Shown piece by piece: positions 1 to 11,327 of a stretch of 64,000 nt of DNA (position 1 is its first letter; the number at the start of each line of letters is the position of its first letter). Position numbers and translations under genes: made by a program. The stretch comes from Xanthomonas melonis. GTDB taxonomy: Bacteria; Pseudomonadota; Gammaproteobacteria; Xanthomonadales; Xanthomonadaceae. Location: the NCBI RefSeq assembly GCF_020783655.1, contig NZ_JAJGQH010000004.1, positions 223,742-287,741 of the forward strand, in the 5' to 3' direction. The notes under the pieces were generated by a model, which ran no database searches, was not told the origin of the DNA, and saw only the letters and a program-made list of their open reading frames with translations.

Positions 1-2911
<2,911 letters not shown>

Positions 2912-3324
2912 TCGTTGCTGATCGGTCGGGTCGCCGTTGCCGCTGCGGGCAGTTGCCCGGAGCGGGGCGGCGAGGCGATGCAAGGGTGCCGCGGCGGTCT
3001 TGGCGAGGTGGTGCCCTGGCGTGCGGTGTTGCGCAGGCCGGGTTGCTGCGGTGGTCCTCTGCGATTTGACTGCACCGGCGCGTCGCGACGCATGGGTGCA
3101 GTTTCCGCGATGGTTCCCGCTACGCCAGTTCAGTGGCGCGTGGCGACGTGCAGGTGAGATTGCCGGGGTGGCTTCTGGTCATCCAATTCACTGGCGCGTG
3201 GCGACGCGTTCGCCATTCCTGGGCGCTGCGTTTTTTCGCGGCGCCCTATCAAGCCCCGTTCACGCGGGCTGCGTCAGGCTAGCCGCCTGTTGCCGCCACC
3301 GGGGCGCTCCTCCAGACTGTGCCC
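2912..3324. other. Intergenic region between leuS and lptE with three degenerate direct repeats
   Basis: These 413 bp carry no convincing gene. Within them a 20-odd-bp motif with core GGCGCGTGGCGACG occurs at about 3132-3149 and 3190-3207, with a diverged third copy (GGCGCGTCGCGACG) at about 3077-3090. The better two copies are preceded by CCAGTTCAGT and CCAATTCACT. The spacing is about 55-60 bp. The lptE promoter presumably lies here, but I see no clear -35/-10 pair. Confidence 0.4.
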
Positions 3325-3966
3325 ATGATCCGATTTCCTACTGCCTTCGCCGCATCCCTCGTGCTGGTTTCCAGCCTCACCGCCTGCGGCTTCCATCTGC
3401 GTAATTCGCTCGCGTTGCCACCGGATACGCCGGCGGTGAAGGTACAGTCCACCACGCAATATAGCGAGCTGGCCAAGCTGCTGCGCCGCGGGCTCCGGGC
3501 AGCCGGCGCCACGCTGGCCGAAGACGATGCCAAGACCGGCTTCGCGCAACTGCAGGTGCTGTCCGAACGCTGGGGCGACCTACCCATCGCCATCGACAGC
3601 CAGGGCCGCGCGCAGGAATACAGCCTGCGCTATGCCGCCATCTTTACGCTCACCACTGCCAATGGCTCGGTGCTGGTGCCGCAGCAGGTGATCGAATTGT
3701 CGCGCGACTACGTGTCGCCGCCGGTGGACGCCACCGGTACCGCGACCGAGCGCGAGATCCTCGCCGACGAACTGCGCAAGGACATGTCCGCCTCGATCCT
3801 GCGCCGCATCGACAGCGTGGTGCGCGCACGCGTGCAGCGCGGCGAGGGGCTGGAAAGCACCCCGAGTGCGCCGCTGCCGCCAGCCGCCACACCGCCGGCG
3901 CAGCCGTCCACGCCCGAGTCCAGCGTGCCGGCATCGCTGCCGCCAGCGCCGACGTCGAACAACTGA
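3325..3966 (+). CDS. lptE: LPS-assembly lipoprotein LptE
   Basis: LptE is the outer-membrane lipoprotein that plugs and assembles the LptD translocon for lipopolysaccharide export. The 213-residue product starts with a short signal peptide and a lipobox (SSLTAC, lipidated Cys at residue 21) followed by the family-typical CGFHLR. The central part matches the LptE/RlpB fold, and the gene sits in its usual place between leuS and holA. A GTG two codons upstream (3319) is an alternative start. Odd point: the last 38 or so residues form a Pro/Ala/Ser-rich low-complexity tail that most LptE proteins lack. Confidence 0.93.
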   Translation: MIRFPTAFAASLVLVSSLTACGFHLRNSLALPPDTPAVKVQSTTQYSELAKLLRRGLRAAGATLAEDDAKTGFAQLQVLSERWGDLPIAIDSQGRAQEYSLRYAAIFTLTTANGSVLVPQQVIELSRDYVSPPVDATGTATEREILADELRKDMSASILRRIDSVVRARVQRGEGLESTPSAPLPPAATPPAQPSTPESSVPASLPPAPTSNN

Positions 3967-4120
3967 GCGCGTGGGTATCGATACGACGACGCAGTGGCCA
4001 GGCGGGCGCCGCCGACCGGCGCCGGCACGCGCACGGGCGGCAGCGCGACTGCTGCCTCAGCGGGCCATGACGCGCCGGCCTCGCCTAGTCGTCGCCGGTC
4101 TGCACGCGCGGTCGTAGCCC

Positions 4121-5149
4121 ATGGAACTTCGCCCAGAACAGCTGGCCGGCCAGTCCAGCCAGCCCCTGCAGCCGGCCTATCTGATCGCCGGCCCGGAAAC
4201 CTTGCGTGTGCTCGAAGCCGCCGACGCCATTCGTGCGCGCGCCCGCGCCGAAGGAATCGGCGAACGCGAGGTGTTCGATGCCGACGGCCGTGATTTCGAT
4301 TGGCACCAGCTGGACGCCAGCTTCAACGCGCCCAGCCTGTTCAGCCCGCGCCGGCTGGTCGAGGTTCGCCTGCCCAGCGGCAAGCCTGGCAAGGAGGGCG
4401 CCGAGGTCATTACCCGCTTCTGCGCCGATCCGCCACCGGACGTGGTGCTGTTGATCACCGCCAACGACTGGAGCAAGGCGCACCAGGGCAAGTGGGCCGA
4501 CGCGGTCGGCCGGATCGGCACGATCGCCGTGGCCTGGGCGATCAAACCGCATGAGCTGTCCGACTGGATCGAACGTCGCCTGCGCAGCCATGGGCTGCGC
4601 GCCGATGCGGCCGCCGTGCAGCGGTTGAGCGAGCGGGTGGAGGGCAATCTGCTCGCCGCCGCGCAGGAAATCGACAAGCTGGCCCTGCTGGCCGACGGCA
4701 AGCCGCTGGACCTGGAAGCGATGGAATCGCTGGTTGCCGACGCGGCTCGGTACGACGTGTTCCGGCTGGCCGAGACCGTGCTTTCCGGCCAACCGGCTGC
4801 GGTGATCCGCATGCTGGCCGGCCTGCGTGCCGAGGGCGAGGCGGTGGCGGCACTGATGCCGATCCTGATCAAGGAGCTGCTGCGTACCGCCGCGCTGGCC
4901 AAGGTGCAGGCCAACGGCGGCAATCTGGCTGCCGAAATGAAGTCGCAGGGCATCTGGGAGTCGCGCCAGGCTCCATTCAAGCGCGCGCTGCAGCGGCATC
5001 CCGAACCGCGCCGCTGGGAGCGGTTCGTCGCCGAGGCCGGGCTGGTCGACCGCATGGCCAAGGGGCGCGCCGACGGCGACGCCTGGGTCGGCCTGGAACG
5101 TCTGCTGGTGGCGGTGGCCGAGGCGCGTGCGGTGAGATTGCTGGTGTGA
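4121..5149 (+). CDS. holA: DNA polymerase III subunit delta
   Basis: Delta subunit of the clamp-loader complex, which opens the beta sliding clamp. The 342-residue length is normal. The N-terminal region (PAYLIAGPETLRVLEAADAIR) resembles the degenerate AAA+ domain of HolA. The middle includes the conserved NWSK/ANDWSKAHQGKW region, and a C-terminal collar domain follows. The position directly after lptE is conserved across gammaproteobacteria. The spacer from lptE is 154 bp. Its stop overlaps the GTG that opens the nadD frame. Confidence 0.95.
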   Translation: MELRPEQLAGQSSQPLQPAYLIAGPETLRVLEAADAIRARARAEGIGEREVFDADGRDFDWHQLDASFNAPSLFSPRRLVEVRLPSGKPGKEGAEVITRFCADPPPDVVLLITANDWSKAHQGKWADAVGRIGTIAVAWAIKPHELSDWIERRLRSHGLRADAAAVQRLSERVEGNLLAAAQEIDKLALLADGKPLDLEAMESLVADAARYDVFRLAETVLSGQPAAVIRMLAGLRAEGEAVAALMPILIKELLRTAALAKVQANGGNLAAEMKSQGIWESRQAPFKRALQRHPEPRRWERFVAEAGLVDRMAKGRADGDAWVGLERLLVAVAEARAVRLLV

Positions 5150-6027
5150 AGGCCGGGAGAGCCGGGACGGCCGGGACCCGGGACCCGGGACCCGGGTCCC
5201 GGAAGAGCGAGGCGTCGGGACGTGATGAGGCTGCGGCTTTTGCTGTTTCCGGGTCGCGGGTCCCGGGTCCCTGGTTCACAGGACAACAAGCACAGTCCGA
5301 CCAAGTTGCCGCACCCGGTTCTTCCGGGTCCCGGGTCGCGGGTCCCGGGTCCCGGCTCCCCCGGCTTAACCTCTACTACGGCGGCACTTTCGACCCGATC
5401 CACCTGGGCCACCTCGCCATCGCCTGTGCGGCGCGCGACGAATGGGACGCCTGCGTGCATCTGGTGCCGGCCGCCGATCCGCCGCATCGCGCGGTCCCGG
5501 GGGCGACGGCCGAGCAGCGGGTCCGGATGCTGGAACTGGCGCTGGCCGGGCAGGCAGGGCTGGTGCTGGATGCGCGCGAGCTGCAACGCGCCAGCGCCGA
5601 CGGCGTGCCGTCCTACACCGTGGATACCCTGCGCGAGCTGCGCGCCGAGCTCGGTCCGCAGACCCCGATTGCCTGGTTGTTGGGCGCCGATGCCTTCGTC
5701 GCATTGAGCAGGTGGCATCAGTGGCAGGCGTTGTTCGGGCTGGCGCATTTCGTCATCGCCGCGCGCCCTGGAACCACGCTGGATCTGTCCGCCGCGCCCG
5801 AGCTCGCCGCAGCGGTGCAGGCGCGATGGGCCGCCCACGCGGACGAACTCACGACCGCGCCGGCCGGCCGGCTATGGCGCTTGCGGCAACCGTTGCGCGG
5901 CGAATCGGCCAGCGCCGTGCGTTCCCGCATCGCCAGTGGCGCCCGGTGGCAGGCGCTGGTTCCGGCTGCGGTGGCGGACTTCATCGCGCAGCACGGTCTG
6001 TACGGTTGCGCCCGCCCTGCAAGCTGA
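5146..6027 (+). CDS. nadD: Nicotinate-nucleotide adenylyltransferase with uncertain start
   Basis: NadD transfers AMP to nicotinate mononucleotide in NAD synthesis. The core begins at 5371 with [15 protein letters not shown], holding the (H/T)xGH nucleotidyltransferase motif. It continues with PSYTVDTL and ends with the [10 protein letters not shown] motif that replaces the classic ISSTxIR. The core is about 218 residues, normal for the family. The problem is the start: between the GTG at 5146, which overlaps the holA stop, and 5371 there is no ATG, GTG or TTG in frame. The listed 293-residue product therefore has a 75-residue extension encoded by GGGTCCC repeats. Either this leader is translated, or a non-standard codon such as CTC or CTT starts the protein. 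Confidence 0.85.
   Translation: MKAGRAGTAGTRDPGPGSRKSEASGRDEAAAFAVSGSRVPGPWFTGQQAQSDQVAAPGSSGSRVAGPGSRLPRLNLYYGGTFDPIHLGHLAIACAARDEWDACVHLVPAADPPHRAVPGATAEQRVRMLELALAGQAGLVLDARELQRASADGVPSYTVDTLRELRAELGPQTPIAWLLGADAFVALSRWHQWQALFGLAHFVIAARPGTTLDLSAAPELAAAVQARWAAHADELTTAPAGRLWRLRQPLRGESASAVRSRIASGARWQALVPAAVADFIAQHGLYGCARPAS
5165..5356. repeat. GGGTCCC/GGGACCC short repeat cluster at the 5' end of nadD
   Basis: Three blocks of overlapping GGGACCC and GGGTCCC units lie at about 5171-5202, 5249-5272 and 5323-5356. The first is mostly in the GGGACCC orientation and the later two in GGGTCCC, so the blocks can pair with each other as long hairpins. They resemble the GGGATTC heptads elsewhere in this window. 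The nadD reading frame stays open through all of them. Confidence 0.75.
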
Positions 6028-6050
6028 ACACGCATTCGTGCGGACCGGCC

Positions 6051-6056
6051 TATAAT
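6051..6056 (+). promoter_or_regulatory. Possible -10 element ahead of rsfS
   Basis: A perfect TATAAT lies 28 bp upstream of the rsfS TTG in otherwise GC-rich DNA. No good -35 is visible at 17 bp spacing, so the call rests on the -10 alone. Confidence 0.35.
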
Positions 6057-6083
6057 TCGCGTCAATTCCATCGAGTTGCCGCT

Positions 6084-6494
6084 TTGACCAGTCAAGCCCA
6101 CGTCATCAAGACCTCCATTCCCAATCCGCCGCCGTCCGTGCCGGCGCTGTTGGCCACCGTGCGCGCGGCCGTAGAAGAGCTCAAAGCCAAGGACGTGGTC
6201 GAGATCGACGTGCGCGGCAAGTCCAGCGTCTGCGACTACATGGTGATCGCCTCCGGTACCTCCACCCGCCACGTCAAGTCGATCGCAGACGAAGTGGTCA
6301 AGTTCGCCAAGCGTCTGGACGTGATGCCGCTGGGCGTGGAAGGCGAGCGCGAAGCCGAATGGGTCCTGGTGGACCTGGGCGATGTCGTGGTGCATGTGAT
6401 GCTGCCGCGTGTGCGCGAGTTCTATGCACTGGAGCGGTTGTGGACCGTGGGCGACCAGCGGCCCGAGGACGATGACGTCGCCGGTTCCGAGTAA
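6084..6494 (+). CDS. rsfS: Ribosome silencing factor RsfS (Iojap family)
   Basis: RsfS binds L14 on the 50S subunit and blocks subunit joining under nutrient limitation. The 136-residue product carries the family core [15 protein letters not shown], then [20 protein letters not shown] and [21 protein letters not shown]. The start chosen is TTG at 6084; the protein reads (M)TSQAHVIK from there and a possible -10 lies just upstream. Longer starts would run into nadD. nadD lies 56 bp upstream. In most proteobacteria rlmH follows directly; here it is 3 kb away. Confidence 0.93.
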   Translation: MTSQAHVIKTSIPNPPPSVPALLATVRAAVEELKAKDVVEIDVRGKSSVCDYMVIASGTSTRHVKSIADEVVKFAKRLDVMPLGVEGEREAEWVLVDLGDVVVHVMLPRVREFYALERLWTVGDQRPEDDDVAGSE

Positions 6495-6503
6495 CCGCCG
6501 AGC

Positions 6504-7628
6504 ATGTCTCGCAAGTCCCCTGCATCCTCGTCCCAAGCGTCCGTCTCCAGTGCATTGCAGTCCCTGAGCCAGGTGCCAGGCGCTGCGGGTGGCCAGGACA
6601 TCTCGCCCGCGCGCAAGCGCTTCGACCGGCTGCTGCGCGATCTGCAGAAGCATCGTGCGCAGCTGCATGCCTGGCGCGAAGCGGTCGACCGTTGGCGGGC
6701 ACGGTATCTGGACGAAGTCGTGCCGTTGCTGGATCAGCACCGAGCGCTGGAGATCGAACAGATCCATCTGCTGGACAACATCGCCGCCACGGTGAAGCTG
6801 AGCAAAACCGACCGCGAGTTCGTGTCGGACGAGATCTGCGATCTGGCCGGGCCGCTGATCGACGACGGTCATGTTGCGCTCAAACCGATCTATGAACGCC
6901 ACAGCGAGATCGGTTACGACGAGGAAATGAGCGAATCCGACGCGATGATGAAACACGTCATCGGTCAGATGTATGGGCTGGACCCCGAGGAAGTGGAGGC
7001 GGTCGATTCGCCAGAGGAACTCTTCGAGCGGATCAATGCACGCCTGGACCAGGCACAGGCCGATGCCGAGTCCGCGCGCGCGCAATCCCGGCAGCACCGT
7101 CGTCGCCGCCCGGACAAGAAGACTGCGGCCGTGCCGGCAGAGCCGCCCCCGTTGCGCGAGCTGTATCGGAAACTGGCCAGCAACCTGCACCCGGATCGCG
7201 CCAGCGACGCAGGCGATCACGCCACCCGCACCGAACTCATGCAGCGCCTCAATGCCGCCTACAAGGCGAGCGATCTGCTTGGCCTGCTCGAACTGCAGGC
7301 AGAGATCGGTCTGCTGGATGCGCAGGGCGTGGATGCGATCAATCCAGTGCGTCTGCAGGACTACAACCGCGAGCTGGATCGTCAGTGCAAGGAGCTCAAA
7401 CAGCAGCTGACCCTGCATGCGATCGAGTTCTGCGACGAGTACGGACTCGACCTGCCGACGCAACCCAGGCCCGAGCAACTGGACAGGCTGCTGACGCACT
7501 GCAAGCGCGACGTGGTCGATGATGTGAGCGAGCTGCAGCAGGTATTGCGCCAGATGCGTGCGCTGGGCGATGCGCAGTCGATCAAACGTTGGCTCAAACT
7601 GCAGCGCACCAGTTTTCGGTTCGGCTGA
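6504..7628 (+). CDS. J-domain protein (DnaJ-like), function unknown
   Basis: A 374-residue soluble protein starting 9 bp after rsfS on the same strand. Residues 35-200 are mostly charged helix, probably coiled coil, and include an acidic stretch EEMSESDAMM. A J-domain-like segment follows at about 210-275 with the HPD tripeptide at residues 229-231 (SNLHPDRAS). The HPD loop is the Hsp70-stimulating element of J proteins. A further 100 charged residues follow. There is no Gly/Phe-rich region or zinc finger, so it is a class C (type III) J protein that presumably recruits DnaK to some client. An arginine-rich linker (RQHRRRRPDKK) precedes the J segment. The client is unknown. Confidence 0.8.
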   Translation: MSRKSPASSSQASVSSALQSLSQVPGAAGGQDISPARKRFDRLLRDLQKHRAQLHAWREAVDRWRARYLDEVVPLLDQHRALEIEQIHLLDNIAATVKLSKTDREFVSDEICDLAGPLIDDGHVALKPIYERHSEIGYDEEMSESDAMMKHVIGQMYGLDPEEVEAVDSPEELFERINARLDQAQADAESARAQSRQHRRRRPDKKTAAVPAEPPPLRELYRKLASNLHPDRASDAGDHATRTELMQRLNAAYKASDLLGLLELQAEIGLLDAQGVDAINPVRLQDYNRELDRQCKELKQQLTLHAIEFCDEYGLDLPTQPRPEQLDRLLTHCKRDVVDDVSELQQVLRQMRALGDAQSIKRWLKLQRTSFRFG

Positions 7629-7843
7629 ACGCGGCGGCGCACCGCTGCGTCCACGGACGGATAGCAGACGGCGGGCGATGACGTTTTACGCGTCCATGCC
7701 GTGATGGCTCCGGACTGCAGCGTCGCGCACGTCCGTAACGCAGTCATCGGCGGGAGTCGCGCTGCCTGACTCGCCGTCGCGCCATCCCTTGGATGCGTAC
7801 GAGGGCGCGTGGCCGAGGCATTCGGCCGTCGAGGACTGCACGC

Positions 7844-7869
7844 GCGGCGCGATCGCCCGATCGCGCCGC
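7844..7869. terminator. Strong inverted repeat between convergent genes
   Basis: Perfect 12-bp arms (GCGGCGCGATCG at 7844-7855 and its complement at 7858-7869) surround a 2-nt loop in the 293-bp gap between two converging genes. There is no T-tract on either side, so it may be a transcription barrier or processing hairpin rather than a classical terminator. Nothing else stands out in the gap. Confidence 0.4.
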
Positions 7870-7921
7870 TACCACTGCGGCCACCGCCTGAAGAGCATGC
7901 CTCCAGACAGTGGCCCCTGCA

Positions 7922-9457
7922 TCACAGCGGCCCGCGTTCCCACGGCCCGGTGATCGCCAGGGTGATGCCCGGGGTCTGGATGTTGACGAACAAGGTACGC
8001 GCCAGCGGGTCCCAGCAGGCACCGCAGAACTCGGTGTCGCGGTAGTCGCCCTCGGTGATGTTCTTGCCGGCGTCGGCGATCTGCTGCGAGGTGAGCTGCA
8101 CGTTGTTCTTGGCCAGGTAGAACGACTCGCCGTTGCGGGTCAGACCGAGCAGACGCGCGCCGGGGCCGTATTCGTCCGGGCTTTCGCCACCGTCTTCGCA
8201 CAGCACCACGCCGCCGCGCGCGCTGACGGTGACGTTGTCCGGGTTGTGCGCGGCCAGCTGATTGCCGCTGACGAACAGCGCGCTCAGGCGTTGGGTCAAC
8301 AGGTCCAGCACCCACACCGCACCATTGCCGTAGCCACGCCGGCCCTGCGCATCCACCCCGGTGCTGGTGTCGACGATGAACAGCTTGCCGTAGCTGTACC
8401 AGATGCCTTCGCCACGGCTCATGCGCAGCGCGCCATCGGCCCAGGCCTGGGCGAACGGGCCGCTCAAGGTGTCGTTGGCACCGATATCGGGGAAACCTGC
8501 CGGTGCGGCGATGCCGTCCAGATCGGGTTCTGCGATATCCACCCACTCCAGCTGGAACTGCTGGCCGATGCCGGCCACGGTCAGGTCCGCGTTGCGTCGC
8601 CCGCGCACACGCGCGGCCTGCAGCCGTCCACCGTTTTCCAGCGAGCCGTTGCGGCCGCGGCGATCGTTGGGGATGAAGCGGTACAGGCCCGACTTGTTGC
8701 GGTCGTCTTCGGTGAGATAGACGATGCCGGTGCGCGGGTCGATCGCCACCGCCTCATGGCTGAAGCGGCCCAGGCCCACCAGCGGCCGGCCGGTGGTGCG
8801 ATGGCTATCCGGGTCCACTTCGAACACGTAGCCGTGCTTGCGGCCGGTGCTGGAGACCGCGTTGGTCTTGATCTCTTCGCAGCTCAGCCAGGTGCCCCAG
8901 GGAGTCGGACCGCCGGCACAGTTGACCAGCGTGCCACCGAGACTGGGCTCCAGGCTGCCCCAGCCGCGCCGGCCGTAACTCAGCGTGGTGGTGCCGCCAC
9001 CGGCTTGCTGGGTGCCGCTGACGATGCCGGTGTCGTACATTGCCGGCGCTCGGAACGGGTTGCCGGCGCCGCGCTCGTGATTGCGGATCAACACGTACTC
9101 CAGGCCGCGCAACGGGTTGCTGCCGGGGCGCCAGTCGGGTCGGCGCAGGCCGACCACGGCCATGCCGTCGTGACGGTCGGGGCAGGGCTGGCCGTCGTCC
9201 ATGCGGTCGCCGCTCCAGCCGAACGAGCGGTAGCTGAATCCGCGTGGCAACTGCAACAACGGCAGGCCGGTGCTCTGGTCGGCCACCGGTGCCAACGGGC
9301 CGTAGCGGCTGGGCACCGGCGCCAGGCGCAGCGACGGCGAGGTGGCGGCCAGGGCCTGGCGCGACTGCAAGGCGCTCAGGCTGCCAAGGGCGCCGGCAGC
9401 CATGACGGCAGCGCTTCCCTTGAGGACCTGGCGGCGGGCGGGATCGAAAATCGGCAT
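7922..9457 (-). CDS. Tat-exported PhoX-like (DUF839) protein
   Basis: A 511-residue secreted protein of the DUF839/PhoX-like family, whose studied members are calcium-dependent phosphatases with beta-propeller folds. The N-terminus carries a twin-arginine motif (ARRQVLKGSAAV) and a hydrophobic stretch ending in an ALA site near residue 36, so it is exported folded to the periplasm. The body has family features such as SCEEIKTN, GRFSHEAVAIDPRTGIVYLTED and LCEDGG. The ATG at 9457 places the RR motif correctly near the N-terminus. It runs against the J-protein gene and diverges from rlmH. Phosphatase activity is inferred from the family only. Confidence 0.85.
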   Translation of the reverse strand: MPIFDPARRQVLKGSAAVMAAGALGSLSALQSRQALAATSPSLRLAPVPSRYGPLAPVADQSTGLPLLQLPRGFSYRSFGWSGDRMDDGQPCPDRHDGMAVVGLRRPDWRPGSNPLRGLEYVLIRNHERGAGNPFRAPAMYDTGIVSGTQQAGGGTTTLSYGRRGWGSLEPSLGGTLVNCAGGPTPWGTWLSCEEIKTNAVSSTGRKHGYVFEVDPDSHRTTGRPLVGLGRFSHEAVAIDPRTGIVYLTEDDRNKSGLYRFIPNDRRGRNGSLENGGRLQAARVRGRRNADLTVAGIGQQFQLEWVDIAEPDLDGIAAPAGFPDIGANDTLSGPFAQAWADGALRMSRGEGIWYSYGKLFIVDTSTGVDAQGRRGYGNGAVWVLDLLTQRLSALFVSGNQLAAHNPDNVTVSARGGVVLCEDGGESPDEYGPGARLLGLTRNGESFYLAKNNVQLTSQQIADAGKNITEGDYRDTEFCGACWDPLARTLFVNIQTPGITLAITGPWERGPL

Positions 9458-9577
9458 CGAACGACTCCTGCGGGCTGGGTGGTCGAGCGACACTAATTGC
9501 CGCCTGTAACCACGCCATGACACGCGACGACACACCTTCGCGCGATGCCCAGGCTGTGACGCGGATATCATGTAGCG

Positions 9578-10048
9578 ATGAAATGCCGATTGATCGCCAC
9601 CGGCGAACGCGCACCGGCCTGGGTGGCGCAGGGGTTCGCCGAATACCAGAAACGTCTCTCGCACTGGATGCCGCTGGAGCTGATCGAGATCGAGCCCGGC
9701 CTGCGCGGTAAGGGGCGCGATGCGCAACGCGCCATCGACGACGAAGGCCGCCGCGTGCTGGCGGCGCTGCCGAAGAATGCATACGTCGTGGCGCTGGATG
9801 TGCCGGGCCGCCCGCTCAGTTCCGAACAGCTGGCCCAGCGCATGGAGCACTGGCGCGGCCAGGGGCGCGACCTGGCGTTTCTGATCGGCGGCCCGGAAGG
9901 CCATGCAGCCGATGTGCTGAAGAGCGCCGGCGAAAGCTGGTCGCTCGGTCCGTTGACCCTTCCGCACATGCTGGTACGACTGGTCGTGGCCGAGCAGCTG
10001 TACCGCGCCGCCGCGATGCTGGCCAATCATCCGTATCACCGCGCCTAG
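9578..10048 (+). CDS. rlmH: 23S rRNA (pseudouridine1915-N3)-methyltransferase RlmH
   Basis: RlmH methylates pseudouridine 1915 in helix 69 of 23S rRNA using SAM. The 156 residues match the SPOUT-class family in length and sequence: MKCRLIATGER at the start, FLIGGPEGH as the SAM-binding glycine loop, and the C-terminal trefoil-knot segment LPHMLVRLVVAEQLYRA. It is separated from its usual partner rsfS by about 3 kb and probably has its own promoter in the 120 bp upstream. Confidence 0.96.
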   Translation: MKCRLIATGERAPAWVAQGFAEYQKRLSHWMPLELIEIEPGLRGKGRDAQRAIDDEGRRVLAALPKNAYVVALDVPGRPLSSEQLAQRMEHWRGQGRDLAFLIGGPEGHAADVLKSAGESWSLGPLTLPHMLVRLVVAEQLYRAAAMLANHPYHRA

Positions 10049-10179
10049 CTACGCGCGCGATGCCGTCTGGGGGCGCGGCGCCGCGTGATTGCTCGGCGGA
10101 TGGTGCGCACGGGCGACGCCTGTGCGCAGTTGTGCCGATGCGGCGGCCGCAACTGCAAGCCGCCGCAGCCGGTTGCGGC

Positions 10180-10851
10180 TCAATGCAATGAGAAGCTCAC
10201 CGGCACCAGACCATAGGCCTGCACGGCCTGACCGTTCTGCATCGCGGGCTGGAAGCGCCAACTGCGTAGCACCTGGCTGCGTGCCGCCAGGTCGAGCACA
10301 CGATGCCCGCTGCTGGTCTGCACGCTCACCTCGGTTGGCCGTCCATCGGTGCCGACCAGCACGCGCAGCAGCACGGTGCCTTGCTGGCCTGCGCGCAAGG
10401 CGGCTGCCGGATAACTCGGTGCAGGCGAGCTCAGGTACTGCAATTGACCCGCCTCGACCGGGCCGCTGCTGGGCGTTGCTGCAACCGGCGCAGTCTCGGC
10501 CACCGGATCGGCCGCAGCGGGAATTGCGACTGTCGCGCTGTCCACCACCGGCGCCTCGCTGTCGACAGGGGTTTGCACCTGCACGGCGACCGGCTTGGGG
10601 GGCACCTGCGTCTTCGGAGTGAACTCCACGTCGATCGGAATCACCTTGGGTGGCGCCGGCGGGGTCTGGAGGGTGATCGGCATGATCCAGCGCGGTTCCG
10701 GCGCGGGCTGTGGAACCGACCGATACGACAATGGAATCAGCAACAAGCCACCGGCCAGCAGATGCAGGGCCACTGCGGTACTCATCGCCAGAACGCGCGA
10801 AGCGTCGATGCCTGTGGGACGGAAGGAAACCTGCGATTGCGTGCGAACCAT
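10180..10851 (-). CDS. TonB-family energy transducer
   Basis: A 223-residue protein with TonB architecture. It has a short cytoplasmic N-terminus, one membrane helix (about residues 19-41), and a periplasmic proline-rich spacer (residues 48-100, with PPAPPK and VPPKPV). A C-terminal TonB domain follows (about 138-223; SYPAAALRAGQQGTVLLRVLV, then VLRSWRFQPAMQNGQ). Such proteins couple the ExbBD proton-driven motor to outer-membrane receptors. No exbB or exbD lies nearby. I prefer the ATG at 10851, which has GGAGG at suitable spacing; an ATG one codon earlier (10854) is also possible. The next gene upstream on this strand is an Oar-type receptor, a likely partner. Confidence 0.85.
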   Translation of the reverse strand: MVRTQSQVSFRPTGIDASRVLAMSTAVALHLLAGGLLLIPLSYRSVPQPAPEPRWIMPITLQTPPAPPKVIPIDVEFTPKTQVPPKPVAVQVQTPVDSEAPVVDSATVAIPAAADPVAETAPVAATPSSGPVEAGQLQYLSSPAPSYPAAALRAGQQGTVLLRVLVGTDGRPTEVSVQTSSGHRVLDLAARSQVLRSWRFQPAMQNGQAVQAYGLVPVSFSLH

Positions 10852-11327
10852 CATCCACCTCCAGAACGGAACTGCGGAAAGGACCAACGCGGCCCGGACG
10901 CGTTACACCATCCGGTAGCGTAGGTTTACCGCAGCCGGGGCAGCTGTACAAGCGATTCGCGTGGCCTTGGATGCGCGGAGGCCAGGTCTCCGACGGGAGC
11001 GAATTCGGCTGCCCCATCACGCATGCCCAGGCGTCTTGACAGGCGCAAGCCTTCGCGCGCGCCGATTGATGTACCGGCTTGGTCAATGCACGCACCGGGC
11101 GCACGACGCATTGCCTGCCGATGACGATTCCCGACTAGCTCCGGCAGTTCGGCAGTTCGGCAGTTCGGCAGTCGATGAGTCGACCGTCGGCGATCCCGTG
11201 CGCGTAAGCGCTGCTCTGCCTCAATCCCCCTCATGCCTGCTGACAGATGCGGTGCAACGCCGGTAGCCGTCCAGAAAAAGCCCAGCCCGTTGCAGGGCTG
11301 GGCAAGCGACGCTGACGGGAGAGGGCG
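10852..11327. other. Spacer between the TonB gene and the Oar-type receptor
   Basis: This spacer contains an 8-bp tandem repeat, CGGCAGTT, four times at 11142-11173 (the last copy ends in C), and the receptor's terminator at 11275-11303. The presumed tonB promoter lies just upstream of 10851. No gene is convincing. Confidence 0.5.
11275..11303 (-). terminator. Rho-independent terminator of the Oar-type receptor gene
   Basis: The arms GCCCAGCCC (11280-11288) and GGGCTGGGC (11295-11303) form a perfect 9-bp stem. The A-run at 11275-11279 is the U-tract on the minus strand. It lies 25 bp past the receptor stop codon. Confidence 0.85.
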
